From Candidatus Nitrosocosmicus oleophilus (GTDB lineage Archaea > Thermoproteota > Nitrososphaeria > Nitrososphaerales > Nitrososphaeraceae), in NCBI RefSeq assembly GCF_000802205.1, contig NZ_CP012850.1, positions 1,426,001-1,490,000 of the forward strand: a stretch of DNA of 64,000 bases, given 5' to 3'. Positions 1 to 9,460 of this stretch are shown here, piece by piece. Numbering within the stretch: position 1 is the stretch's first letter; the number at the start of each line of letters is the position of its first letter. Both the position numbers and the translations under genes were made by a program. The notes under the pieces are model-generated. The model was not told where the DNA came from and did no database searches. It saw only the letters and a program-made list of their open reading frames with translations.

Positions 1-523
1 TAAAAAGTGTTACATACATGTTGTTATAGCTAGGGTTGTACTCTACTCCACTCGGCAAACCCCTGACCACTATCGTATCAACCACAACATTGTTTTCATC
101 TGAAACCGACAAGCTTCTTGAAATAAAGTTTGTTACGTACATGTTACCATTGCCTTCGTTATGTGCTACACCAATTGGACCATTGCCAACTGGTATGGTA
201 TCAACCACCACATTACTATCATCTATTACAGACACTGTATCTGAAAAGAGATTTGTTACGTACATGTTACCGTTATCCGCATTATATGCTATACCAAAAG
301 GACTATCCCCAACTGGTATGGTATCAACCACCACATTGTTTTCATTTATAACAGAGACTGTGTTTGAACCATGATTTGCTACATACACATTGTTATAGCT
401 AGGGTTGTACGCTACTCCAACAGGATTATCTTCTACAGGTATAATGGATATTACTCTTTCTTGAGCAAATACCTTGTAAATGTCTGAAATTGGAATTATC
501 ATTACTCCCACCAGTAGAATCAT
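1..523 (-). CDS. Secreted YVTN beta-propeller repeat protein (partial)
   Basis: The reading frame starts at an ATG at 523 and runs off the left edge. It begins with a short hydrophobic stretch ending in VFAQ, a likely signal cleavage site. About four 42-residue repeats follow, with the cores VYVANHGSNTVSVI, MYVTNLFSDTVSVI and MYVTNFISRSLSVS, each followed by VVDTIPVG-type strands. This is the YVTN seven-bladed propeller family of surface proteins found widely in archaea. Members are thought to act outside the cell in adhesion or binding; no enzyme activity is implied. Decayed relatives occur at 4798-5028 and 37265-37613. The C-terminus is not visible, so blade number is unknown. Confidence 0.85.
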   Translation of the reverse strand, partial: MILLVGVMIIPISDIYKVFAQERVISIIPVEDNPVGVAYNPSYNNVYVANHGSNTVSVINENNVVVDTIPVGDSPFGIAYNADNGNMYVTNLFSDTVSVIDDSNVVVDTIPVGNGPIGVAHNEGNGNMYVTNFISRSLSVSDENNVVVDTIVVRGLPSGVEYNPSYNNMYVTLF

Positions 524-794
524 CAGTATATAGTGGGTTTTTTTTTGATGAACAAGAGAATGAATGTCTTACCTTATTCACAAATCTTTACTTTCAAATA
601 ACAATATAACAAAGATTATTAATTATACCTCTAGAAATTTCTGTTTTAGGAAACTTGGCTTTATTTGATTATCCATCTACTCGGGATAGTTATTTTCTCT
701 ATCTACTTACCCGTATTTCATCTACTTACAATCATGTCACTTACCAATTTATATACTTACTTTTCTATAGTAACTATTACAAAGTGATTTATTG

Positions 795-1202
795 ATGACA
801 GGAAATCAATGTGATTCAAATTGCGAATTTCATTATGGAAGAGAAGGAAGAGGGTCATCCTACCATGGCTATAACAAGTATTCAGATATTTATGAATGCA
901 ATAGTTGTGGATGTGAAACTATGCATCATGGTAGCAGCGGTAGTTGTTCAGGCTGCAACGTTGATCCAATTGAAGGTGCAAAAAAATTATTGGAAAGCGC
1001 CTTCTTTGAAGCTTTAAAAGAAGTTCATGTAGAAAAGATAAAGAAAATAATTGAAAGAGATTGGGGAAGTAATATAGACAAAGCGACTGAATTAGCGGTT
1101 AGAACAATTGAAAAACAATGGCAAACATCCTTATCCACTTCATCTCCAAGTAAGGAATTCTATGAAGAACTAAAAAAGATAATGACATCAGGCAATAAAT
1201 AA
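795..1202 (+). CDS. Cys-rich hypothetical protein
   Basis: A protein of about 135 residues. The N-terminal half has paired cysteines (C7, C11, then C36, C39, C41, C52 and C55 counted from a TTG three bases upstream) among Gly, Ser and His, suggesting a small zinc-binding fold. The C-terminal half is charged and probably helical. I do not recognise the family. ATG at 795 is preferred over TTG at 792. A CTATAG-like element about 25-30 bases upstream would fit a leaderless transcript. The last 17 or so codons and the following 3' sequence are duplicated at 7304-7396. Confidence 0.6.
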   Translation: MTGNQCDSNCEFHYGREGRGSSYHGYNKYSDIYECNSCGCETMHHGSSGSCSGCNVDPIEGAKKLLESAFFEALKEVHVEKIKKIIERDWGSNIDKATELAVRTIEKQWQTSLSTSSPSKEFYEELKKIMTSGNK

Positions 1203-2001
1203 ATATTAAAGGGTTCACACAATGAATCAAACATAATATTTTTTTTGATATTTAAAACATTATTTTGATTAAGGATTTGATTTGGCATGGATTAATGAAG
1301 TATCTCATCGCTCGATCCACATTCCACTATGGTTCATAAACACATGAAATCAATTTCGGGATAATAATATAGATAATACATTTCAGATTACAAATATTTT
1401 AAAAAATATTGCAAACTAGTGCGAAATTTCATACTCGTCTCACCGAACCTGCATCGGATATGTAATGAATCTTTAATAAGGGCCAAAGGGAATGGCAGCA
1501 ATCAGAAGTCTGATGTGGAGCCCTCTAATAATGAACAATTTTTTAGATTATAGTTTAGGAGATCAATCACCATATGTCGCATTTCGAGTATTGACTGGAG
1601 TAGCATCCCCCTAATACTAGAAAGTACAATATGTTTTCCTTCTTAGTAGCTGTGCATGTTAGAACTTAATTTCCTTAAAGCTTAAATTCTAAATTAACAT
1701 TGCTTTAATTGGAGAATTTGAACCAATGTCTCTAACCTATGAGAAGTTAATCCATAACCTCTTCTCATGGGAAATTTCAAAGAATATTAAACGATAAGGT
1801 CTTACAGGGAGGCTTATCCTATCATACAAATTAGTAACATAACAAACGTATTTGATATGACCTGACCCTTATACTATGCGGGATCTAATCCCACCTAACC
1901 AACATAGCATAACAATTCTTTTAAACAAGTTTTACAAACAGATAAATAAAAAAATGATAAATTTACTCATTTTATCATTTTGGAAACTTCTACCTAACTT
2001 C
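1203..2001. other. Gene-poor gap
   Basis: No convincing gene was seen. It holds an inverted repeat with arms ATGAGAAG (1739-1746) and CTTCTCAT (1761-1768), and a diverged copy of a dispersed repeat around 1868-1912 (see 14647-14695). Confidence 0.5.
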
Positions 2002-3168
2002 TTAGAATACGTTTTTTCTTCCTCCAAAGCCTCTGAGTCTCCTGATGTGCATGGCAGTTTTTGCCTCCTTCAATACATCATTTACGTATTCTTTCATCGA
2101 CTCGAGAGATTCCTCTATTTCCTTTCTTCTTTTTTCAGCCTCAAATAGTTCTCTCGTTTTTTTTTCAACTTCTTTGATGAGAGTGTTGTTCCACTTAGCT
2201 AGAAGTATTATCAATACTACTACGGCAGCAAAGGTTGAAGTAAATAAGGTTATCATCTTTATATTCTCGTCGGAAATTACGTGTCGAATTTGTGAGTGAA
2301 TTTGGTCCGTCGGTGTTACAATCTGTATAAAAAATTCAGGTCTATCTCCGATGATGATAGGAGATTGAGTAGTCAGTCTTTCTCCTCTTCCATAGTCATA
2401 AATAGCGTAGCCCGAGTTGCCCATCAAGAGAGCGTGCGTAAGATTGTTCAATATTGTATTGCGATTTATAAAATCCTGTACATAGTCCCCAAAATAGTTC
2501 TGCCCCATCAATTTCTTGTCCGCACCATTGGCTAAGATGGTCCCAGATCGATCAAAAGCGACCAGAAATTGTCTGTCCCCGAGTTCCACATTTCCATATT
2601 TTGCAAAAAAGGGCTCGGTGGGAATAGCGGCTCCTACCATTCCTATATATTCGTTCGATTCTCTATTGACTATCGGATATGTTATGAATTCCCTATAGAT
2701 ACCCTGTCTTTCAAATCCGCCAGATAGTGTTAGACTGAGGTTGGTCTTGGTGTCTTTGACCCAGTTTCTTAGCGAGAAGTCTTGTCCCAGGAAGGTTTCA
2801 GTTCCTCTAGGTGCTAAGCTCATGCGTACTACTCCGTCCTTGTCAATCACAAAGAGCCGATTTACAATATCGCTGTAGCCGAAGTACTTTTCTTTTAGTA
2901 ACGTTTCTGGTTCTGTTCCCATTAAATCACCTTCTTGAAAGTATTTAGATGTAGCTAATCCATCTAACATAGTAATTACAAGATTAAGATCTGACTGGAT
3001 ATGATTGGAAATGCTCTTTGTGGACTCAAGTTGCCTCTCCTTCTCCTCCTCAATGAACCTGTCTCTAACCGATTCCTCAGTGATGCTCTGATTGTAGATA
3101 AGTAATCCTACGGATAGAGATAAAATCAAGATTACTGATATTATACCAATTTTCTTAACTTTGTCCAA
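2002..3168 (-). CDS. Cache-domain membrane sensor lacking an output domain
   Basis: A 388-residue protein. TM1 is near residues 8-26, an extracytoplasmic region spans about 27-300, and TM2 is near 304-324. A charged coiled coil (330-375) and a basic tail follow. The outer region has the look of a double Cache ligand sensor, with strand patterns such as RLFVIDKDGVVRMS and FLVAFDRSGTILANG. Cache domains in kinases and chemoreceptors bind small molecules. Here no kinase, HAMP or methyl-accepting domain follows, so signalling must go through a partner, or this is a truncated receptor. It is divergent from the solute-binding protein at 3255 across about 85 bases, which suggests shared control. Confidence 0.75.
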   Translation of the reverse strand: MDKVKKIGIISVILILSLSVGLLIYNQSITEESVRDRFIEEEKERQLESTKSISNHIQSDLNLVITMLDGLATSKYFQEGDLMGTEPETLLKEKYFGYSDIVNRLFVIDKDGVVRMSLAPRGTETFLGQDFSLRNWVKDTKTNLSLTLSGGFERQGIYREFITYPIVNRESNEYIGMVGAAIPTEPFFAKYGNVELGDRQFLVAFDRSGTILANGADKKLMGQNYFGDYVQDFINRNTILNNLTHALLMGNSGYAIYDYGRGERLTTQSPIIIGDRPEFFIQIVTPTDQIHSQIRHVISDENIKMITLFTSTFAAVVVLIILLAKWNNTLIKEVEKKTRELFEAEKRRKEIEESLESMKEYVNDVLKEAKTAMHIRRLRGFGGRKNVF

Positions 3169-3254
3169 TCAGACCCACTATTATTACCATCCTAGTTCTT
3201 ATTAACCAGTTCTGAGATAAGTGCGAATTTGAATTTAGGCTTATATATTTGGCT

Positions 3255-4619
3255 ATGTATGTCACTATAAGATTGCTAAGATCCGCGCTTATTACCGCTA
3301 TAGGGGTACTAGCAGTTTCCATTTTAGCGAATTATTCATTAAGTTTTGGAAGTAATTTACAACAGATAGATAACTCGTCGAACAAAGAGAATGTCACACT
3401 TTCCGCAATCCTTGAAGACCAAGGCGATCCAGCAAGGTGGAATTCGCTGATTGGACCAGCTCTGGATAGGCTTAGAGAGGGACATCCTGATATTACCATC
3501 AACATCGACTACAGAACTTTTCCTTATAATGAAACAAGAGAGAAGTTATTGTCGACTCTTTCGGACCACATCCCAATTGATCTTATTACGCTTGACCAGA
3601 TCTGGCTTGGAGAGTTTGCTGAGGACCGATTAATTGCGGATCTTACAAACTACACACAAACCTGGGGTCGTCAGAAAGATTGGTATGAAGTAAATTGGGA
3701 TGGCGGTGCAGTAGATAAGAATATCTATGGCATATGGGCATGGACTGATGTAAGAGGAATTTGGTACTGGAAGGATTTACTAGACGAGGCCTCTGTTGAT
3801 CCTAACTCACTAAAGACATGGGACGGATATATCGCTGCGGCAAAGCAATTAAATTCAGTGCTTCGGCCTAAAGGGATAGAAGGGGTTCATCTTACAGGAG
3901 CTGGGCATTCCCCGGATCTATGGTATCCATATCTTTGGATGCTCGGTGGAAATATCTTGCAGGAGAGAGAAGGACATCCCACAAAAGGTACTTACTGGTT
4001 TCCTGCTTTTAACAATAGCGAAGGAGTAAGGGCGATGAAGTTTATAAAGGATCAGGTGGATGCGGGCATAAAACCTCAAAAGAATCATTTCTGGGGAGAG
4101 GAGTTTCTTGATCGAAAATTTGCTGTAATGATAGAGGCCCTACAGCATCACATACCTATAACGACTGCCGACAGCCGAACTGCATTTGAAGAGAGGGTCG
4201 GATTTATACCCATGTTTCCTGTTCCACATGAAGACAATCAGACTTCTACCTTAATGGGAGGTTGGTTGTTCAGTATACCTTCAACTTCAACTCACAAGGA
4301 TCTCGCATGGGAGCTTATTACAATTATGCTAGAACCAGATATTCTTGGTCCGTATCTCGTAAACCATGCAAATTTGCCGACTCAGATCCAAATTGGCGAG
4401 GGTCCTTTTTCGGAAGAACCAATGAGGGTTATACCATATTATAATGATTTGATTTCAATGATTCCCTCTGGTCATGAGAGACCCAACATCAGGGAGTATC
4501 CTCAGATAGCTGAGTTTGTGAAGGAGGCACTAGATAGCGTTCTCTATAAGGGGGCGGACCCTAAACGATCTCTAGATGATGCTGCCTCTGCTTCTGCAAA
4601 AGTGCTTGGTTGGTTGTAA
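3255..4619 (+). CDS. ABC-type sugar-binding protein, family 1
   Basis: About 454 residues. A hydrophobic N-terminal segment (signal or anchor) is followed by a family 1 extracellular solute-binding fold: WNSLIGPALDRLREGHPDI near the N-terminus, DLITLDQIWLGEFAEDRLI, then the Trp/Tyr-rich segment IYGIWAWTDVRGIWYWKDLL typical of maltose/multiple-sugar binding proteins. Its family role is to capture sugars for an ABC importer. No permease or ATPase gene lies nearby, so it is an orphan here. It may instead feed ligand to the divergent Cache sensor (inference). ATG at 3255 is chosen over TTG at 3249. Confidence 0.82.
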   Translation: MYVTIRLLRSALITAIGVLAVSILANYSLSFGSNLQQIDNSSNKENVTLSAILEDQGDPARWNSLIGPALDRLREGHPDITINIDYRTFPYNETREKLLSTLSDHIPIDLITLDQIWLGEFAEDRLIADLTNYTQTWGRQKDWYEVNWDGGAVDKNIYGIWAWTDVRGIWYWKDLLDEASVDPNSLKTWDGYIAAAKQLNSVLRPKGIEGVHLTGAGHSPDLWYPYLWMLGGNILQEREGHPTKGTYWFPAFNNSEGVRAMKFIKDQVDAGIKPQKNHFWGEEFLDRKFAVMIEALQHHIPITTADSRTAFEERVGFIPMFPVPHEDNQTSTLMGGWLFSIPSTSTHKDLAWELITIMLEPDILGPYLVNHANLPTQIQIGEGPFSEEPMRVIPYYNDLISMIPSGHERPNIREYPQIAEFVKEALDSVLYKGADPKRSLDDAASASAKVLGWL

Positions 4620-4797
4620 TTCACGAATATCAATTATATCAAATGATGTTCACTAAACATATTTTACTGGTATTATCGACTTTAGAAATGAGAAATTTAT
4701 TACTTTTCCGTTTTACGGTAGTATTTGTTTGTCTCAGTTTTATCTACATCATTGAATCTATAAATGATATTTAAGAAAGGAAGTATTAAAAACATAA

Positions 4798-5028
4798 AAG
4801 TGCCCGCTGGGTTTTATTCTATTTACAATTATTAAAAGAAATAATCTATGTAATTAATAACGCTATAGAAACTGTATGTATAATAGGTAGCTATTCAAAT
4901 AATGTGTTGGATGCCGTTAAAGTAGGCAAAGACCATGAGATATTATTTACAATCCTACAAACAAATATGTCTATAATATTGCTAATAAAGAGGGAGGGAT
5001 ATATCTGTATCAAGTCCGTTGGATATAA
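4798..5028 (+). pseudogene. Decayed YVTN beta-propeller gene
   Basis: Three short stretches in shifted frames line up with YVTN repeats: KVPAGFYSIYNY (near 4798), then KEIIYVINNAIETVCIIG and SNNVLDAVKVGKDHE, then after a frame change YNPTNKYVYNIANKEGG (from 4948) ending at TAA 5026-5028. No intact frame or start remains. The pattern follows the family order (strand, VKVGKDPE-like, YNPxNKYVYV). The rest of the 4620-5235 gap holds nothing clear. Confidence 0.55.
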
Positions 5029-5235
5029 TATCAAATCCAGATTTAGATGACATATTAAAATCTACTTTCAAAAAGAATCTTCGTTGATCCTGTAATCTTG
5101 GATTGTAAAAAAATAAGTAATATTCGATTAAAAGAGTGGATGTATTGTAATGGATATATGCTATTCTTAAAATCGTGTTTTGTTTCATCGAAATTCTCAT
5201 GTTTCTACTCCATAGAATGAATTACTATGTAATAC

Positions 5236-6942
5236 TTAATCTACTTTTACTTCACCAACCATTGAAGGGTGATAAATGCAATAGTACTGGTATTCACCGG
5301 AATCATCAAATTTAAAGCTGAAATATTGGTTGGATATTATTGCACCTGAATCAAAGACTTCTCCTGCATCCTTGTCATTATCTTGTCCTGAGGTTACTGT
5401 ATGGGATATAGTATCGCCGTTATACCATGTAATTGTTTGACCTTTTTCTATTGAAATAGGATTAGGAGAGTAGGAACTATCACCATTTATTCCTACTATG
5501 ACTGCAGGAACAGAATTGTCATTCTGAGAATTGATTTGATCATTATTGTCCAACTGTTCTTGTTGCTGACCTTTAGTTGTTGTACCGATGGAGGCTGTGC
5601 TAGTCCAATTTGTTATATTACCAGAAGAAGGCAAGATTCTAAATAGAGAACCAGTATAACTTAAAACATACAGGTATCCATCTGGACCTGTTTGTAGGTC
5701 TGTTATACCGCCAAAACCTTGACCAAATACTATGGGTTGATTTTCTTTGGGGTCGTTAACTTCTCTATCTGCAAGTGGTCCTGTATTTTCTGCATATCCA
5801 TTATCAAAGGATAGGTCATTTCGTGCTTCATTAAGAACAAATCGATACAAAAGACCATTATTTATGTCGCCTACAAACATGTTATTCTGATATCCTGTTC
5901 CTAACTTACTGGAATTCAAGAATTCCAATGCTGTAACGCCTATTGGTGTAACCCAAGAGAATTTTGGCTCAGAATATGATCCTTTCCCAAAATATACCAA
6001 GTCATCAGGTGTTGCTCCAGTAACCATAAAATCATTCTTTGAAAATCCTTGAATCAATGACCAACCGCTATTAAAGCCGGGATAGACTAAATTGATTTCA
6101 TCGCCCGCCGTCGGACCATTCTCAGTATCCCATAGATTACTGGTCACGGGATCAAAGTCCATACCAAAACTGTTGCGAATACCCATTGCATAGTACAAAT
6201 TAAGAGGGGATTCATCGCCAAATATGACATCGCCCTTTACGATATCGCCATCCTGAGTAACTCTGAGTACACCGCCAAGTCCATTTGGCTCTGGACCATC
6301 TTCAATATTCTGTGCTTGGGTCCTATGTCCTCCCACTTCTCCTACTATGTAGTAGACGTTATTATCCGGACCAATTCGGATTTTGCCTCCATTGTGCTCT
6401 CCTCTACCATTATCTGGAATTGCAGTAAGATCTAGTAGCAGAGTAGGATTTTCCAGTTGCCCGTCAACGTATTCATAACGATATAATCTATTACCTGATG
6501 GGTCAACATTGTCTTCAAAATCGCTACCATCTGCATCGTTGCCTGATTCAGTATAAGATAGGAAAACATAGATTTTTCCATCTGGTTGTTTTGCTAAAGC
6601 AATACCTAGTAAACCTCTTTCTATGTCAGTAGCCACAGATACATCAATTGCTGGAGTATCCTGTATCTGACCATCTATAACATGCATTACCTTCCCGGTT
6701 TCTTTTTCAGTGACCAGAATATCGTTAGGTCCTAAAAATGCCATACTCGTAGGCTTTTCTAATCCGTCGGTTACTTTTTCCACCTTGAGCACTTTATCTT
6801 TTACAGTGGGTCCATTGGGCGCTACAGGAGCTTTAGCATATGCTCCATAGGATAAATTAATCGTAGAATAATTTGAATAAAATAATAAAAATATGCAAAG
6901 AGCAGATAAAACAAATAATTTACTACTTGTTTTTTTTAGCAA
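5236..6942 (-). CDS. PQQ-type sugar dehydrogenase fused to a cupredoxin domain
   Basis: A 568-residue exported protein. A signal peptide covers about residues 1-35. A glucose/sorbosone dehydrogenase-type beta-propeller spans about 50-440, with TDGLEKPTSMAFLGPNDILV, ERGLLGIAL, GEHNGGKIRIGPDNNVYY (the His matches the catalytic base of soluble glucose dehydrogenase) and MGIRNSFGMDFDP. An Asn/Gln/Thr-rich linker (about 445-490) leads to a C-terminal cupredoxin with type 1 copper ligands SHTVTS, C555, H558 and M561 (YYCIYHPSMVG). The family oxidises sugars or aldoses using PQQ; the fused blue-copper domain would be a built-in electron acceptor (inference). The start is TTG at 6942, because a TAG lies two codons upstream in frame. 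Whether the host makes PQQ cannot be judged here. Confidence 0.85.
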   Translation of the reverse strand: MLKKTSSKLFVLSALCIFLLFYSNYSTINLSYGAYAKAPVAPNGPTVKDKVLKVEKVTDGLEKPTSMAFLGPNDILVTEKETGKVMHVIDGQIQDTPAIDVSVATDIERGLLGIALAKQPDGKIYVFLSYTESGNDADGSDFEDNVDPSGNRLYRYEYVDGQLENPTLLLDLTAIPDNGRGEHNGGKIRIGPDNNVYYIVGEVGGHRTQAQNIEDGPEPNGLGGVLRVTQDGDIVKGDVIFGDESPLNLYYAMGIRNSFGMDFDPVTSNLWDTENGPTAGDEINLVYPGFNSGWSLIQGFSKNDFMVTGATPDDLVYFGKGSYSEPKFSWVTPIGVTALEFLNSSKLGTGYQNNMFVGDINNGLLYRFVLNEARNDLSFDNGYAENTGPLADREVNDPKENQPIVFGQGFGGITDLQTGPDGYLYVLSYTGSLFRILPSSGNITNWTSTASIGTTTKGQQQEQLDNNDQINSQNDNSVPAVIVGINGDSSYSPNPISIEKGQTITWYNGDTISHTVTSGQDNDKDAGEVFDSGAIISNQYFSFKFDDSGEYQYYCIYHPSMVGEVKVD

Positions 6943-7783
6943 TGACTACTGATCATGAATTGGCGTATTAAAGAGTATTTATGAATTTCCTAGTATATCT
7001 GCCACTACTTAAAATTTTTGTATCTTGCGTATTGAATCAAAATGACCTAAGTATAATATTTGAGTTATAGTAAAATATCATTAAATAGATAATTAATATT
7101 TGATTCTTAAAACTTCAAGTATCCCTTTTCTAAACAAAATGCAAACTGAGATTGATAAAAATAATGTCCATAGACTTGCCACGGTAAATTCTGAATACTC
7201 TATCATTTTCTATCCAATATACTAGTATCGCTATATACTTTATTGTCACGTTTAGAGTCATTCACATTAAATCAAACATAATTTAAGGTTTAGAACCTCC
7301 AATTAAGGAAATTTATGAAGAACTAAAAAAGATAATGACATCAGGCAATAAATAAATATTAAAGGGTTCACAAAATGAGCCAAACATAATATATTTTTTG
7401 ACAAATTTAATGCATTTAAGCTAGTGTTATTTATTCTTAATAACATAAAACTCGATATTTTTTTGAACTTTACTATTTTAAAAAGACCTAGTTATTATCT
7501 GAGTTGGAATAAAAGATTAAAGATTTTTTTCTTTTAGCCAGGTAGATTCAATGTGGTAAAACTTATAGAGTCAGTATTAATATCGCGAGTATTATGCGTA
7601 ATGAACTTGTTTAGACATGTTATCTCAGTGACCATGAAAAAATTATTTCGAAAATTACATTCCATTGTATTTTTTCGGTAGTAACACTTTCTAGAACTTA
7701 AGTAGTTAGTGCAGATAAACTCTGTAAATTTATAGTTAACTTTACAGAGGCTGCGTTAGACATTGATATTTCAGATTGTAATT
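6943..7783. other. Gap with one gene fragment
   Basis: No intact gene was seen. It contains the duplicated 3' fragment at 7304-7396. Confidence 0.5.
7304..7396 (+). pseudogene. Duplicated 3' end of the Cys-rich gene at 795
   Basis: About 93 bases closely match 1151-1241: the last 16-17 codons (EELKKIMTSGNK), the stop codon and about 40 bases of downstream sequence. Only scattered mismatches and small differences are seen. Upstream similarity stops abruptly, and there is no start codon or Cys-rich region. It is a partial duplication or the remnant of a lost second copy. Confidence 0.75.
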
Positions 7784-7975
7784 TCAGGTAATGCAAGCCG
7801 GGCTAAGCGAACACTGTGCCTCAACTTCTGCTTGAGAGCTACCGAATTGTCCGGTAAGATTACTACTGGTATTATTCTGAGCATCGGCCGTTGGGGTAAC
7901 AGAGATGGCTGGAATTGTTAATACAAGAATAGTCAAAGCCATTATGCAGAGGCCTGTGATCTTTTTAATATTCAT
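7784..7975 (-). CDS. Small exported protein
   Basis: About 63 residues from the ATG at 7975 (an upstream start at 7987 would add MVVS). A signal peptide, KKITGLCIMALTILVLTIPA, leads to a cleavage-like ADAQ. A short Asn/Ser-rich mature part with two cysteines (AQCSLSPACIT) ends the protein. The family is unknown. The signal peptide is the main support that it is real. Confidence 0.45.
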   Translation of the reverse strand: MNIKKITGLCIMALTILVLTIPAISVTPTADAQNNTSSNLTGQFGSSQAEVEAQCSLSPACIT

Positions 7976-7987
7976 ACTTACAACCAA

Positions 7988-8917
7988 TGAAAGGATCGAT
8001 TTAAGGGTATTGGGTATTTTGTGAATATATTCATTTCAAAACACCCCTGAATATTCTTCCTGTTGTGGGTCTAGTAAGAAGGCTATTGTATCAAAGAATA
8101 GACAATGGCAGAGTTTGTAAAGAACTTTAAGAATGATATGACAAAGGATAGTCAGCATCTGCGTAACCCAAATGATTTTACATTAAGTATTGTATTGTGG
8201 AGATCCTAGACATTTTACGGATTGCCTTGAATAGTGCATTTTACAGGATCTCATTGTAGAGGAATTGATAAAAACGTTACAAATTGTATATCGTAGAGCC
8301 GATGATACTCATGACGCCAAAATGGGGACTACGGATTAGTAGTCCTTCAACTCAAAGGCAATAGAGTTTCTGAATGACAGTCAGGCAGTCTGTTACTCGT
8401 TGGTCAGCATCATCTTTTCAGGAATGATATGGTTTGTAATATTAGGTGATCTAGCGTTTCATCCATAACATGAACCGATTTGATCCAAACAAGATAGCGA
8501 CCCTTTCTATGGATTTAGATCGGCATCATAAAGAGAGCGAATTCTAATACTCAAAGGTTTTGAATTCTTAGAATTATGGATTCATCTTAGTATAAGAAAC
8601 ATAATAGAAAATTCAATTCTCAATTAAATGATTAGGATTAGAATAGTTATCCGACAAGATACCCTCAAATCAGGCACCAATCTTGTAACTATTACTCTAC
8701 GGAATATGGCTTTATATGGCAGAAAAAACTCATCAGACCCACGTGGATATCCTCATGATTTCTACAGAATCCGCTACTTATTTGTAGTAATGATTTATGT
8801 AAAATAATGTTTTGGAACTAGAAATCAAAGGTTTTCTTAATAATCTGACCAGTAATAAATTCTTATTTTTATGAAAATGGCAGGGTTTATCAATAATATC
8901 GACATAGAATTGACGAA
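7988..8917. other. Gene-poor gap
   Basis: No supported gene. One 34-codon frame at about 8106-8210 looks weakly coding but matches nothing I know. Confidence 0.4.
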
Positions 8918-9142
8918 ATGAAAACATGTGAGATTTGTGGTGGTACAGTATCCTCTGGAACTACCGGCATTGTATGTTCCGCTTGTACTAGTATTAGAGA
9001 ATTCACAACAGCTTCAAAAGGCTCTCTTCCTGAACATATATGTGGTTGTATTAATACAGATAGAAAGAATTGTCCTTTGTGTAAGAAACCATGTCATCAT
9101 GATACATCCTTAAACCCTAAGATATTAATTTCACCAATGTAA
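8918..9142 (+). CDS. Small zinc-ribbon-like protein
   Basis: 74 residues with regularly paired cysteines: C4-x2-C7, C20-x2-C23, C42-x-C44, C52-x2-C55 and C59, plus H60 and H61. This spacing fits two small zinc-binding knuckles. There is no signal peptide, so it is probably cytoplasmic. It could bind nucleic acid or a protein partner; no closer function can be given. Confidence 0.6.
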   Translation: MKTCEICGGTVSSGTTGIVCSACTSIREFTTASKGSLPEHICGCINTDRKNCPLCKKPCHHDTSLNPKILISPM

Positions 9143-9460
9143 TATGAAGGGGAAGTAATTGATATGCAATTTATTTTATTTTACAAAAGAATATGGGAGA
9201 TTCAATTATCAGTTACGAGATATTCTGAATGTTAAATGCGTTCAAAAAAATTACAAAACATCTTTTCAAACTCTGATAGGATGCTATGGTTTACCCTAAA
9301 TTCTATACCTTAAAGTATCCACATATTATGTGAGAGCGTTAATAATAAAATAAATATAAAAAACCTAAAGTGAAGAGTTTGATAATCTAATATTTTGGCC
9401 CTGATTCTTGACCCTAACGTCTCTAGGATTTCGCTATCATTCAACTCCCCATGAAAATGG
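9143..9460. other. Intergenic
   Basis: Convergent spacer between the zinc-ribbon gene and the NRAMP-like gene; nothing seen. Confidence 0.5.

Noticed and set aside
36-374. 112-codon + strand frame over the YVTN gene
   Set aside because: It is the complement of the YVTN repeats; its Thr/Leu-rich periodicity mirrors the real minus-strand protein.
1876-2148. 90-codon + strand frame
   Set aside because: Overlaps the Cache sensor 3' end; no motif, composition fits a shadow plus AT-rich spacer.
4982-5200. 72-codon minus-strand frame
   Set aside because: Overlaps the readable YVTN remains on the + strand and has no signal or motif.
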